Program-made: the position numbers and the translations under genes
NCBI GenBank assembly: GCA_016933095.1
Contig: JAFGBP010000040.1
Span: 1-18,080 of the forward strand
Length of the DNA stretch: 18,080 bases
Origin: Candidatus Woesearchaeota archaeon
Lineage (GTDB): Archaea; Nanobdellota; Nanobdellia; Woesearchaeales; SM23-78
Direction of reading: 5' to 3'
The notes under the pieces: generated by a model
The model's database searches: none
What the model was told of the DNA's origin: nothing
What the model saw: the letters and a program-made list of their open reading frames with translations, nothing else
Shown: positions 1-6,937 of the stretch, in pieces
Layout of the letters: each line of letters starts with the position of its first letter
Position numbering within the stretch: the first letter of the stretch is position 1

Positions 1-32
1 GATATAGATTGGATACTGCAAGAACAACCAGG

Positions 33-1313
33 ATGGCAAAAACGGAAACAACGGCAACAACGCCAGCGGCAATAACATCAGAAGACGTGGCAAGGGCAAG
101 CCAAGTGCTAAAAGGGGTCGTAAAGAAGACTCTCCTGCAGCGCAACGAGATGCTCTCCGCGAGGTACAAGGCGAACATCTACCTGAAATTCGAGAACGAG
201 CAGCCGATCCGCTCTTATAAGCTCAGAGGCGCTTATAACCTGATTGCAGGGCTCTCAGAAGAAGAGAAGAGGGGAGGGATCGTGGCGGCTAGCGCAGGCA
301 ACCATTCCCAGGCAGTCGCATACAGCTGCAACGCATTGAAGATCAAGGCAACGATATTCATGCCTAAGACCACGCCGCCTCAGAAGGTCCAGAGCACCGA
401 GCGGTTCGGGAACGGATACGTGAAGGTCGTGCTTGAAGGAGATGACTTTGACAGCGCATACGCCTCCTCGCTCGACTACCTCAAGGAGAATGGGGGCACT
501 TACGTTCACCCGTTCAACGATCCTCGTATCATGGCAGGTCAAGGCACCATTGCAAAGGAGGTGCTAGAGCAGTTCCCTTCAGATGAGAACATAGATTATC
601 TTCTGGTCCCGATTGGAGGTGGTGGGCTCATTTCAGGGGTCGGTAGCTACTTCAAGGCCTTGAGCCCGAAGACAAATCTCATTGGAGTCGAGCCTGAAGA
701 GGCTCCTGCAATGCATGACTCCCTTATGGAGGGAAAACTCGTCTCTCTGCTAGAGTTCTCCCACTTCGTAGATGGCGCTGCTGTGAAGCAGGTAGGAGAG
801 AATGCCTTTGCCATCGCAAAGGAGCTAGGTTATCCTGTCGAACTCGTCCCTGAAGGTAGGGTATGCACTTCAGTGATAGAACTCTATAGGCAAGGCATCG
901 TGGCAGAGCTTGCAGGAGCGCTCTCAGTTGCTGCCTTGGAGAACCTGCAAGAGGAGATTAGGGGGAAGAACGTCGTTTGCATCCTAAGTGGGGGCAACAA
1001 CGACTTTGATCGCCTGCCGGAGATCAGGGAGCGCTCGCTCATGCATGAGGGCCTCAAGCATTACTTCATAATCGAGTTTCCACAGAGGCCAGGAGCCCTT
1101 CGTGAGTTCTTGGATAACGCTTTGGGTCCTGATGATGACATTGCAAGGTTCGAGTACACCAAGAAGACCGCTGCCGAGACAGGTCCTGCGCTTGTTGGCA
1201 TCTCTTTCAAGAGAAAAGAGGATTACTTGCCTTTTGTCTCCAGGATGAAGGAAGTCGGGTTCACTTTCGAGCACCTGAACGAGAATGGGATGTTCCTCAA
1301 GTATTTCCTTTAG
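33..1313 (+). CDS. ilvA: Threonine dehydratase (threonine ammonia-lyase), biosynthetic type with ACT-like tail
   Basis: PLP enzyme that deaminates threonine to 2-oxobutanoate, the first step to isoleucine. Numbering from a TTG at base 9, the PLP lysine lies in SYKLRGAYN (K71), the substrate loop is SAGNHSQ (95-101), the phosphate-binding loop is GGGGL (203-207) and the cofactor-contact motif SGGNND is at 327-332. Residues from about 350 (HYFIIEFPQRPGALREFL) form one ACT-like regulatory domain, so this is the shorter 420-435 aa biosynthetic form that usually responds to isoleucine. I chose ATG at 33. The frame is open to the window edge, so a start further left cannot be excluded. The N-terminal 25 residues are Thr/Ala-rich and not conserved. 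Product call is very sure; the start is not. Confidence 0.93.
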   Translation: MAKTETTATTPAAITSEDVARASQVLKGVVKKTLLQRNEMLSARYKANIYLKFENEQPIRSYKLRGAYNLIAGLSEEEKRGGIVAASAGNHSQAVAYSCNALKIKATIFMPKTTPPQKVQSTERFGNGYVKVVLEGDDFDSAYASSLDYLKENGGTYVHPFNDPRIMAGQGTIAKEVLEQFPSDENIDYLLVPIGGGGLISGVGSYFKALSPKTNLIGVEPEEAPAMHDSLMEGKLVSLLEFSHFVDGAAVKQVGENAFAIAKELGYPVELVPEGRVCTSVIELYRQGIVAELAGALSVAALENLQEEIRGKNVVCILSGGNNDFDRLPEIRERSLMHEGLKHYFIIEFPQRPGALREFLDNALGPDDDIARFEYTKKTAAETGPALVGISFKRKEDYLPFVSRMKEVGFTFEHLNENGMFLKYFL

Positions 1314-1324
1314 GGATGTTGCTA

Positions 1325-1411
1325 GTGCCGCCTTGCGAAGTCTTCGGTTTAAGGAGCGGATTGTGAAGACTCGGTTTGATATGCTGTTCGTATGCGGACG
1401 GAGCGCGGCAC
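1325..1411 (+). other. Nested inverted repeats after ilvA (possible structured 3' UTR)
   Basis: GTGCCGC at 1325-1331 is complementary to GCGGCAC at 1405-1411. Inside it, AGTCTTC at 1339-1345 is complementary to GAAGACT at 1365-1371 with a 19-nt loop. The two perfect 7-bp stems are nested, starting 12 nt after the ilvA stop. No T-run follows, so it is not a classic terminator. It could be an RNA structure at the transcript end. Function unknown. Confidence 0.35.
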
Positions 1412-1430
1412 GCTTTCACACAAATCAAAA

Positions 1431-1441
1431 AATTAATAAAT
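1431..1441 (+). promoter_or_regulatory. Archaeal TATA box for the SdpI-like gene
   Basis: AATTAATAAAT is centred about 28 nt before the ATG at 1464. This is the spacing expected if transcription starts at or next to the start codon (leaderless mRNA). No clear SD lies before the ATG. Confidence 0.5.
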
Positions 1442-1463
1442 CATCCTTTCCAAGAAGCGGTCT

Positions 1464-2189
1464 ATGAAGAAGCTTCGGAAACTGGAAGTCATATCCTTGC
1501 TCTTTGTAGTGCTGACTTTCCTGTTCGCCTTTGCCTTCTACCCTGACATGCCTGATTACATGGCGAGCCACTGGGATGCGCAGGGTGTCGTTAACGGCTA
1601 CATGCCAAAGGCCTGCGCGTTGTTCCTTCTTCCAGTGTTGTCTTTGGTCGTATTCCTGCTGTTCATGTTCTTTTCAAGGGCCGACCCTATGAATGAGAAC
1701 ATAAAGAAGTTCATCCAGCACTACGACTTGCTGTCGACTGTAGTCACTGCCTTCATATTCTACATCTTTGTCCTGATACTCGCCTGGAACAAGGGCTTCA
1801 GGTTTGACTTCGTGGTCTTCCTGGTGCCGGCTCTTAGCATACTCTTCTACTTCCTTGGCGTCGTCGTCTCGAAGTCTAAGAGGAATTATACGATGGGGAT
1901 CAGGACTCCCTGGACTTTGCAGAGCGACAAGGTCTGGGATGAGACGCACAGGATCGGCGGCAGGCTCTTCAAGATGTGCGCTATCATCTCATTGTTCGGA
2001 GTCTTGTTACCCATAATGGCTGTTTGGCTGCTCCTGGCCCCACTTCTCTTCACCATCATATTTATCGTGTTCTATTCTTACCACGTCTACAAGAAGGTAG
2101 AGCTGAAGTCAAGAGTCTTAAGGTACGTGCCAATCCCTGCGAAGCCTGCTGCAAGGAGGGTAAAGAAAACCGTAAAGAAGAAACGCTAA
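1464..2189 (+). CDS. SdpI-family / DUF1648 integral membrane protein
   Basis: 241 aa with about six membrane segments (near 9-26, 49-70, 90-109, 115-135, 170-188, 188-206). After the first helix comes the DUF1648 signature (YPDMPDYMASHWDAQGVVNG, 26-45). After the fourth comes the SdpI signature RNYTMGIRTPWTLQSDKVWD (140-159) followed by THRIGGRLF. In Bacillus, SdpI is an immunity and signalling membrane protein against the SdpC toxin; many archaeal relatives have no assigned job, so a role in envelope stress or immunity is only inferred. The C-terminus is a short basic tail (ARRVKKTVKKKR), probably cytoplasmic. It is a single gene with its own promoter, convergent with the gene at 2495-3451. 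Confidence 0.85.
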   Translation: MKKLRKLEVISLLFVVLTFLFAFAFYPDMPDYMASHWDAQGVVNGYMPKACALFLLPVLSLVVFLLFMFFSRADPMNENIKKFIQHYDLLSTVVTAFIFYIFVLILAWNKGFRFDFVVFLVPALSILFYFLGVVVSKSKRNYTMGIRTPWTLQSDKVWDETHRIGGRLFKMCAIISLFGVLLPIMAVWLLLAPLLFTIIFIVFYSYHVYKKVELKSRVLRYVPIPAKPAARRVKKTVKKKR

Positions 2190-2362
2190 TCTTATCCAGG
2201 CATTCTCCTGTTCTTATACTGGCTCAGGGAAGGGCAAGTCCTGGCTCTGGCAGCCGCCGCGCCTGCTGAAGAGAGGGCACTTAGTCGTTTTCGCTTCTTT
2301 TTCATCGCTCATCCTTGCCAAGAAATCAAGATAATTTAAAAAATTTTCATCCGATGCATATT

Positions 2363-2471
2363 CTATAAGGTGTCCTGCCGTTCATTTCTGATTCGGCGAC
2401 TTATCACCTCTGGCGCTTCGCGCGCTATGATGCATGAAGCTCCTTCCGTGGCCGTCCATTAATAAGCTTTT
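2363..2471 (+). ncRNA. Possible small RNA with its own TATA box
   Basis: ATAATTTAAAAAATTTT at 2331-2347 is a good TATA-like element. About 26 nt on, AGGTG (2368-2372) can pair with CACCT (2405-2409), and inside it GCCG (2377-2380) with CGGC (2394-2397). A T5 run follows at 2467-2472. No ORF, tRNA fold or clear C/D boxes were found. The stems are short and could be chance, so this is a weak call. Confidence 0.15.
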
Positions 2472-2473
2472 TG

Positions 2474-2479
2474 AAAAAA
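2474..2479 (-). terminator. T6 run ending the 318-aa gene transcript
   Basis: Read on the minus strand, a run of six T starts about 15 nt after the stop codon. Part of it lies in an imperfect hairpin (CCATT at 2456-2460 with AATGG at 2478-2482). Archaeal RNA polymerase stops at such T-runs. Confidence 0.45.
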
Positions 2480-2494
2480 TGGATGACTGACTAG

Positions 2495-3451
2495 TTATGC
2501 CGTGGCCTTTCTCCTAGATCTGAGGACCGGAGCGTGATCCGCCGTCGACATGGCTCGAGTTGTTGGCGCCAAGGGAGCTGGAGATGAATACACTGCATGG
2601 TCTATCTCTTCGATGCTGCTCCTGGGCATATTGAGCTCTAATTCTCCCTTATGCCACTTGTCATTGGAAGGATTATAGACAAGCCGGATGCCATACTCCT
2701 CCTCAGGGATGTTTATGCTGAGCGCGACAGTGTTGTCAATCAGCATTATCCCCACCTGCCTCTTCCTGTCGTTGGCAAGCTTCCGCATGGTGCTCACGAC
2801 GTTCTCTTCGCTGTATATTCCGGATGCTGAGTATTTGTGCTTTCCAGGGAACTGCTTGTGCAGGAGCCGGACAATTTGTACTTGGCCTCGGTCCATCCCT
2901 GAATACGCGAAGTAGACTTCGTCGTTCTGTCCTATAGTCTTTTTGATCTGAGAGACTACCTTCTCGTCGAGGCGGTCAGGCCTTATCATGTATATCTCAT
3001 CAGGCATCTTCCTGACCATGGCCTCAAGCTCCTCGATCTTCGTCTGGCATGCTTCGACGATGTTATTGTACTGCTTCTTCTTCCTGCTTAAGTATTTCTC
3101 CCAGGATTTGCACTCACTTGTGACTCCTACAATCACTGTATTTGCTATTATTCCCAAGAAACTTCCAAAACCTGTGGCTCCCAATACATCAGCTGGACTT
3201 GCTCCGGAAAGCTTGGCAATGGTGTATGTGGCACCAGCGATGATGGCCTCTCCAGCCAAGAAATTCAAGGTGTAATATAGGTTTGGGCTCATCCTGTCAT
3301 AATGATCATATTTTTTCTGCGAGGATTCAAGCTTCTTCTGCGTCGCAAGAAGCTTTGCTTCTTCTTCAGAAAAGTCTTCTTGGCCCGTGATTATGTCCTC
3401 CAGGTCGTTCTTGTACTTCAGTTCCTTGTTTTTGGCTGTTTTTCCGATCAT
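2495..3451 (-). CDS. Unrecognised coiled-coil protein with two membrane segments
   Basis: 318 aa; family not recognised. A charged, heptad-like N-terminus (about 10-55, rich in E/K/Q) is followed by two hydrophobic helices (about 57-80 and 87-111), a second coiled-coil stretch (115-148) and a mixed alpha/beta C-terminal domain (about 155-275). The last 30 residues are low-complexity and basic (SRRKATA end). The layout of helical arms, a hairpin membrane anchor and a soluble domain suggests a cytoplasm-facing membrane protein; no catalytic motif was seen. Start: ATG 3451, preceded by AAGGCGAT, one mismatch from the SD complement. An ATG further upstream (MNDKRSR) is in another frame. It is transcribed alone. 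Confidence 0.7.
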   Translation of the reverse strand: MIGKTAKNKELKYKNDLEDIITGQEDFSEEEAKLLATQKKLESSQKKYDHYDRMSPNLYYTLNFLAGEAIIAGATYTIAKLSGASPADVLGATGFGSFLGIIANTVIVGVTSECKSWEKYLSRKKKQYNNIVEACQTKIEELEAMVRKMPDEIYMIRPDRLDEKVVSQIKKTIGQNDEVYFAYSGMDRGQVQIVRLLHKQFPGKHKYSASGIYSEENVVSTMRKLANDRKRQVGIMLIDNTVALSINIPEEEYGIRLVYNPSNDKWHKGELELNMPRSSIEEIDHAVYSSPAPLAPTTRAMSTADHAPVLRSRRKATA

Positions 3452-3514
3452 TTTTATCGCCTTCTTGTCTTTTTTTTGTCTTTCTTGCTCTTGATCTCTT
3501 ATCGTTCATTGGCA

Positions 3515-3524
3515 CTATATAAGC
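3515..3524 (-). promoter_or_regulatory. TATA box for the 318-aa gene
   Basis: GCTTATATAG on the minus strand, centred about 68 nt before the ATG, gives a leader of about 40 nt. The rest of the 3452-3683 gap is T/A-rich, holds T-runs suited to ending the ppdK transcript, and shows no gene. Confidence 0.5.
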
Positions 3525-3683
3525 ACCTATCATATATGTATGTTGGCTCGTGCTTTTTTGTCATTCTGAAAAGAAATCATGCTCTGGAATCTTGGGGTTT
3601 ATACGTCTTATGATGGATTTTATGAAAAGAAGAAGATGAAGAATGTAAAGAATTTCAGTCTTCTTTGCTCGTGCAAGGCCGGA

Positions 3684-6308
3684 TCACTTGCCTTGCTTTA
3701 TAGCCGCGTGCGCAGCCGCGAGCCTTGCGATAGGAACCCTGAAGGGTGAGCAGCTCACGTAGTTGAGGCCTATCTTGTGGCAGAACTCGACCGAGCTTGG
3801 CTCTCCGCCGTGCTCTCCGCAGATGCCGCACTTGAGCTTTTCCTTGACGCTCCTTCCGTGCTTGATCGCGATCTTCATCAAGGATCCTACTCCGTCCTGG
3901 TCGATTGCCTGGAAAGGGTCCTTAGCGTAGATCCCCATGTCGACGTATGACGGCAGGAACTTGCCGGCGTCGTCACGCGACAGGCCGAGTCCCATCTGGG
4001 TCAGGTCGTTCGTGCCGAAGCTGAAGAACTCTGCTTCCTTCGCGATCTCGTCAGCCGTGAGCGCTGCTCTTGGCACTTCTATCATGGTCCCGACTGTGTA
4101 CTTGATGTCCTTTCCGGACTCCTTCATCACCTCATCGGCGACCCTGACAATGACTTCCTTCTGGAGCGCCAGCTCTTTCACGTGGCCTACGAGAGGCACC
4201 ATGACTTCTGGCTCTACGTCTACGCCCTTGTTGGCGCACTGGACCGCGGCCTCGAAGATGGCTCGTGTCTGCATCTCTGTAATCTCAGGGAAGATTATCC
4301 CAAGCCTGCACCCCCTGTGTCCCAGCATTGGGTTGAACTCGTGGAGTTCCTCGACCTTTGATTTCAGCTTCTCGAAGTCGACCTTCATCTCCTTCGAGAG
4401 CTCCTTTATGTCCTCTTCTTCGTGGGGCAGGAACTCGTGGAGTGGAGGGTCAAGCAGCCTGATGGTGACCGGCAGGCCTTTCATCTCTGTGAACAATCCT
4501 TCAAAATCTTCTCTTTGCATCGGCAGGATCTTTGCAAGAGCCTTCTTCCTGCCTTCGAGGTCTTCCGACAATATCATCTCGCGCACTGCCTTTATCCTGT
4601 CGCCTTCGAAGAACATGTGCTCTGTCCTGCAGAGGCCTATGCCTTCTGCTCCGAACTCGCGCGCCTTCTTGGCGTCTGCCGGAGTGTCTGCGTTCGTCCT
4701 GACCTTGAGCGTCCTGTGCTTGTCAGCCCACTCCATCAATATTCCGAAGTCTCCTGAGAGCTCTGGGTCGACGAGGGGGATCTGTCCCTTGAAGACTTCT
4801 CCTCTGCTGCCGTCAAGGGTGATGAACTCTCCCTCCTTGACAATTGCGTCCTTGACCTTGAACTCCTTCTTCTCCTCATGGACCTTGATGTCGCTGCATC
4901 CTGCGACGCAAGCCTTTCCCATGCCTCTGGCTACGACTGCCGCGTGGCTTGTCATCCCACCCCTTGCGGTCAGGATGCCTTCTGCAGCGTTCATGCCCTT
5001 GATGTCCTCAGGGCTCGTCTCTGTCCTGACAAGGATGACCTTCTCCTTCTTCTCTGCCATGGCGACGGCGTCGTCAGCGTTGAAGACGACCTTCCCGACG
5101 ACCGCGCCGGGGCTTGCAGGAAGCCCTTTTGCGAGGACGTCGTACTTCTTCTTCGCCACCTCATCAAGCCTCTTGTGCAATAGCTGGTCCAAGTGCTCTG
5201 GAGGGACCCTGATTATCGCTGTCTTCTCGTCAAGGAGTCCCTCCTTGACCATGTCGACCGAGATCTTGACCGCTGCGTGGGCAGTCCTCTTGCCGTTCCT
5301 GGTCTGGAGCATGAATAGCTTGCCTTCCTGAATCGTGAACTCCATGTCCTGCATGTCCTTGTAATGCTTCTCGAGCTTGTCCCTTATCGCGACGAGCTCC
5401 TTGTACTGCTCAGGCATGCCCTTTGCAAGCTCTGCAATCGGCTGGGGTGTCCTGATGCCAGCCACGACGTCTTCTCCCTGCGCGTTCATCAAGTACTCTC
5501 CGTAGAACTCATTCTTGCCAGTGCTAGGATCCCTTGAGAAGCAGACTCCAGTCCCTGAAGTCTCTCCCATGTTTCCGAAGACCATGGCCTGGACGTTGAC
5601 AGCAGTACCGAGGAGGCCTGTTATGCTGTTTAGCTTCCTGTAAGTGACCGCCCTTGAGTTGTTCCATGACTTGAAGACTGCGTTGATCGATAGCCTGAGC
5701 TGCTCGAAAGGCTCCTGCGGGAAATCCTTTACTGCGTGCTTCTTAACGACCTTCTTGTACTCCTCGACGACCTTCTTCAGGTCTCCTGCGTCGAGTCCGG
5801 TGTCGAACTGGACTCCCTTGTTCTCCTTTGCCTTCTCAAGCACTTCCTCGAAGAACTTGTGCTCGACACCCATGTCGACGTCCCCGAACATCTGGATGAA
5901 TCTCCTGTAAGAGTCCCAGGCGAAGCGCTCGTTGCCTGTCTTCTTCGCGACTGCAAGGACGGTCTCATCGTTCATGCCAAGGTTAAGAACGGTGTCCATC
6001 ATACCAGGCATGGATACTGCTGCTCCGCTCCTGACAGAGACGAGGAGAGGGTTCTCCTTGTCTCCGAGCTTCTTCTTCATAGTCTCTTCCAGCTTCGCTA
6101 CGTTGTCCTTGATCTGCTTCTCGAGGCCTTCAGGCCACTTGCCATTCTTAGAAAAGTAGTCACAGGACTCGGCCGTTATGGTGAAGCCCTGAGGCACTGG
6201 GATGCCGAGCTTTGTCATCTCAGCAAGGTTTGCGCCCTTGCCGCCGAGGATGTCCTTCATGGATTTGTCCCCCTCTGAGAAAAAGTACACGTATTTTTTG
6301 TCTGTCAT
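3684..6308 (-). CDS. ppdK: Pyruvate, phosphate dikinase
   Basis: Cytoplasmic enzyme interconverting pyruvate + ATP + Pi and phosphoenolpyruvate + AMP + PPi. 874 aa, the same size as the well-studied clostridial enzyme. The N-terminal ATP-grasp domain starts with GGKGANLAEM (22-31) and includes SVRSGAAVSMPGMMDT (91-106). The swivelling phosphohistidine domain has GGMTSHAAVVARG (450-462) with catalytic H455 and the threonine two residues before it (T453), the regulatory site in plant enzymes. The C-terminal PEP/pyruvate barrel has GLCRTEHMFF (558-567), GTNDLTQM (765-772) and CGICGEHGG (827-835) with general-acid C830. All key residues are present. SD GGAGGT sits 6 nt before the ATG. In a fermenting archaeon it could run as a PPi-saving glycolytic step or toward gluconeogenesis; the sequence does not say which. 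An AbrB-type regulator lies directly upstream. Confidence 0.97.
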   Translation of the reverse strand: MTDKKYVYFFSEGDKSMKDILGGKGANLAEMTKLGIPVPQGFTITAESCDYFSKNGKWPEGLEKQIKDNVAKLEETMKKKLGDKENPLLVSVRSGAAVSMPGMMDTVLNLGMNDETVLAVAKKTGNERFAWDSYRRFIQMFGDVDMGVEHKFFEEVLEKAKENKGVQFDTGLDAGDLKKVVEEYKKVVKKHAVKDFPQEPFEQLRLSINAVFKSWNNSRAVTYRKLNSITGLLGTAVNVQAMVFGNMGETSGTGVCFSRDPSTGKNEFYGEYLMNAQGEDVVAGIRTPQPIAELAKGMPEQYKELVAIRDKLEKHYKDMQDMEFTIQEGKLFMLQTRNGKRTAHAAVKISVDMVKEGLLDEKTAIIRVPPEHLDQLLHKRLDEVAKKKYDVLAKGLPASPGAVVGKVVFNADDAVAMAEKKEKVILVRTETSPEDIKGMNAAEGILTARGGMTSHAAVVARGMGKACVAGCSDIKVHEEKKEFKVKDAIVKEGEFITLDGSRGEVFKGQIPLVDPELSGDFGILMEWADKHRTLKVRTNADTPADAKKAREFGAEGIGLCRTEHMFFEGDRIKAVREMILSEDLEGRKKALAKILPMQREDFEGLFTEMKGLPVTIRLLDPPLHEFLPHEEEDIKELSKEMKVDFEKLKSKVEELHEFNPMLGHRGCRLGIIFPEITEMQTRAIFEAAVQCANKGVDVEPEVMVPLVGHVKELALQKEVIVRVADEVMKESGKDIKYTVGTMIEVPRAALTADEIAKEAEFFSFGTNDLTQMGLGLSRDDAGKFLPSYVDMGIYAKDPFQAIDQDGVGSLMKIAIKHGRSVKEKLKCGICGEHGGEPSSVEFCHKIGLNYVSCSPFRVPIARLAAAHAAIKQGK

Positions 6309-6314
6309 GGTATT

Positions 6315-6320
6315 ACCTCC
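6315..6320 (-). promoter_or_regulatory. Strong Shine-Dalgarno site of ppdK
   Basis: GGAGGT on the minus strand, 6 nt before the ATG, fits the archaeal 16S 3' end. A TATA-like TTAAAA (6331-6336) flanked by CTAG repeats lies close upstream. The SD fits better with the longer leader from the promoter at 6447-6458. Confidence 0.6.
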
Positions 6321-6367
6321 AATTGCTAGGTTTTAACTAGATTGATCATGAGCCGTCATCGCAAGAA

Positions 6368-6408
6368 GAGACCTCTAGCCGCTCACGCGGCTCTTCAAGT
6401 TCTGTCTC
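6368..6408 (-). promoter_or_regulatory. Hairpin with GNRA tetraloop in the ppdK leader
   Basis: On the minus (transcript) strand, AGCCGC and GCGGCT form a perfect 6-bp stem capped by GTGA, a GNRA-type tetraloop (6377-6392). GAGAC (6404-6408 read on minus) and GTCTC (6368-6372) can form an outer 5-bp helix around it. It lies about 70 nt before the start codon, inside the inferred leader. A role in mRNA stability or regulation is inference. Confidence 0.4.
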
Positions 6409-6446
6409 ACATCAGGCCTAACCCTGCCTTGCCAGAAATCGGGCTC

Positions 6447-6458
6447 TTTTATAAATTT
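6447..6458 (-). promoter_or_regulatory. TATA box of ppdK
   Basis: AAATTTATAAAA on the minus strand is a near-ideal TATA box. Transcription would begin around 6425, giving a leader of about 117 nt, unusual beside the mostly leaderless neighbours. Confidence 0.5.
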
Positions 6459-6493
6459 TGTTGTGATAGGATTGTCAATTCCTGACGGCTTTA

Positions 6494-6770
6494 TTACTCA
6501 TCCTTATGGTAGAAATCCAGGAATGCCTTGTCACTTAGCTTCTTGGTTTTGCCTTTGTCGACTTCCTGCCAGGCCTTCTCCACTTTCCTGGAGAATTTTA
6601 GGTCTTCCTTGAGCTCTTCTGCGATTGTTTTCATGTTTTTTAATACCAGCCTGTTGTCATCCTTGACGATGAGGAACTCATCCCCCTTTTTCTATGCCTT
6701 TCCTGAGGGCATTTGGTATGACGATCTGGCCTTTTGTGCTTACTTTGGCTATTGCGAATTCCATGTCCAT
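6494..6770 (-). pseudogene. AbrB-family (SpoVT/AbrB fold) regulator, broken by a one-base frameshift
   Basis: From ATG 6770 the frame reads MDMEFAIAKVSTKGQIVIPN and continues as a typical AbrB swapped-hairpin DNA-binding domain, but meets TGA at 6678-6680 after 30 codons. Shifting one base at the A5-G5 run (plus-strand C5 at 6682-6686, T5 at 6687-6691) restores the family sequence KGDEFLIVKDDNRLVLKNMK. A helical tail (KTIAEELKEDLKF...) follows to TAA at 6494. With four Gs instead of five the product would be a normal 91-92 aa regulator. Such proteins act as dimeric transcription factors or antitoxins; no toxin gene adjoins. The cause may be a sequencing error in the homopolymer, a real mutation, or phase variation by slippage. 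It lies upstream of ppdK in the same direction. Confidence 0.8.
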
Positions 6771-6775
6771 CACCA

Positions 6776-6804
6776 AAGTAAGGTGTGGCTTACTTGTATT
6801 TATG
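6776..6804 (-). promoter_or_regulatory. Promoter and likely operator of the AbrB-type gene
   Basis: A TATA box (plus-strand GTATTTATG, 6796-6804) is centred 30 nt before the ATG at 6770. Directly adjacent and covering the expected transcription start is a perfect 7-bp inverted repeat, AAGTAAG (6776-6782), spacer GTGTGG, CTTACTT (6789-6795). Its position suits autorepression; which protein binds is inferred. Confidence 0.5.
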
Positions 6805-6869
6805 CCTTTCAGAATGGCCATGCTTGCGGGCAGAACTGCTGGTTAATATGCATTCCTAGAGAAAATGTG

Positions 6870-6897
6870 AAAAATCTGCGCGCCATCCGATGCAGAT
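6870..6897 (-). terminator. Hairpin plus T5 after the P-loop/deoxyribosyltransferase-like gene
   Basis: On the minus strand ATCTGC and GCAGAT (6 bp, 12-nt loop) are followed at once by a run of five T (6874-6870), about 40 nt after the stop codon at 6938. It resembles an intrinsic terminator. Confidence 0.5.
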
Positions 6898-6937
6898 AGC
6901 AGCTAAGTCATGAACAATGCCGCACTGTCATCGTTAC

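Larger units (their letters stand above)
2190..2494. other. 305-bp intergenic stretch between convergent genes
   Basis: No convincing coding sequence. It holds a T-rich patch (2288-2303) that may end the plus-strand transcript, a TATA-like stretch followed by inverted repeats (2331-2471, listed separately) and the terminator of the minus-strand gene (2474-2479). Confidence 0.5.

Noticed and set aside
1325..1411. A tRNA: 87 bp closed by a perfect 7-bp end stem
   Set aside because: No T-arm consensus (TTCRA loop with a 5-bp stem), no D-arm and no anticodon stem in place; the stem length is coincidence.
3937..5331. 464-codon open frame on the plus strand across ppdK
   Set aside because: It is antisense to the complete, motif-rich ppdK gene, has Ser-rich low-complexity sequence and no known motif; a codon-bias shadow.
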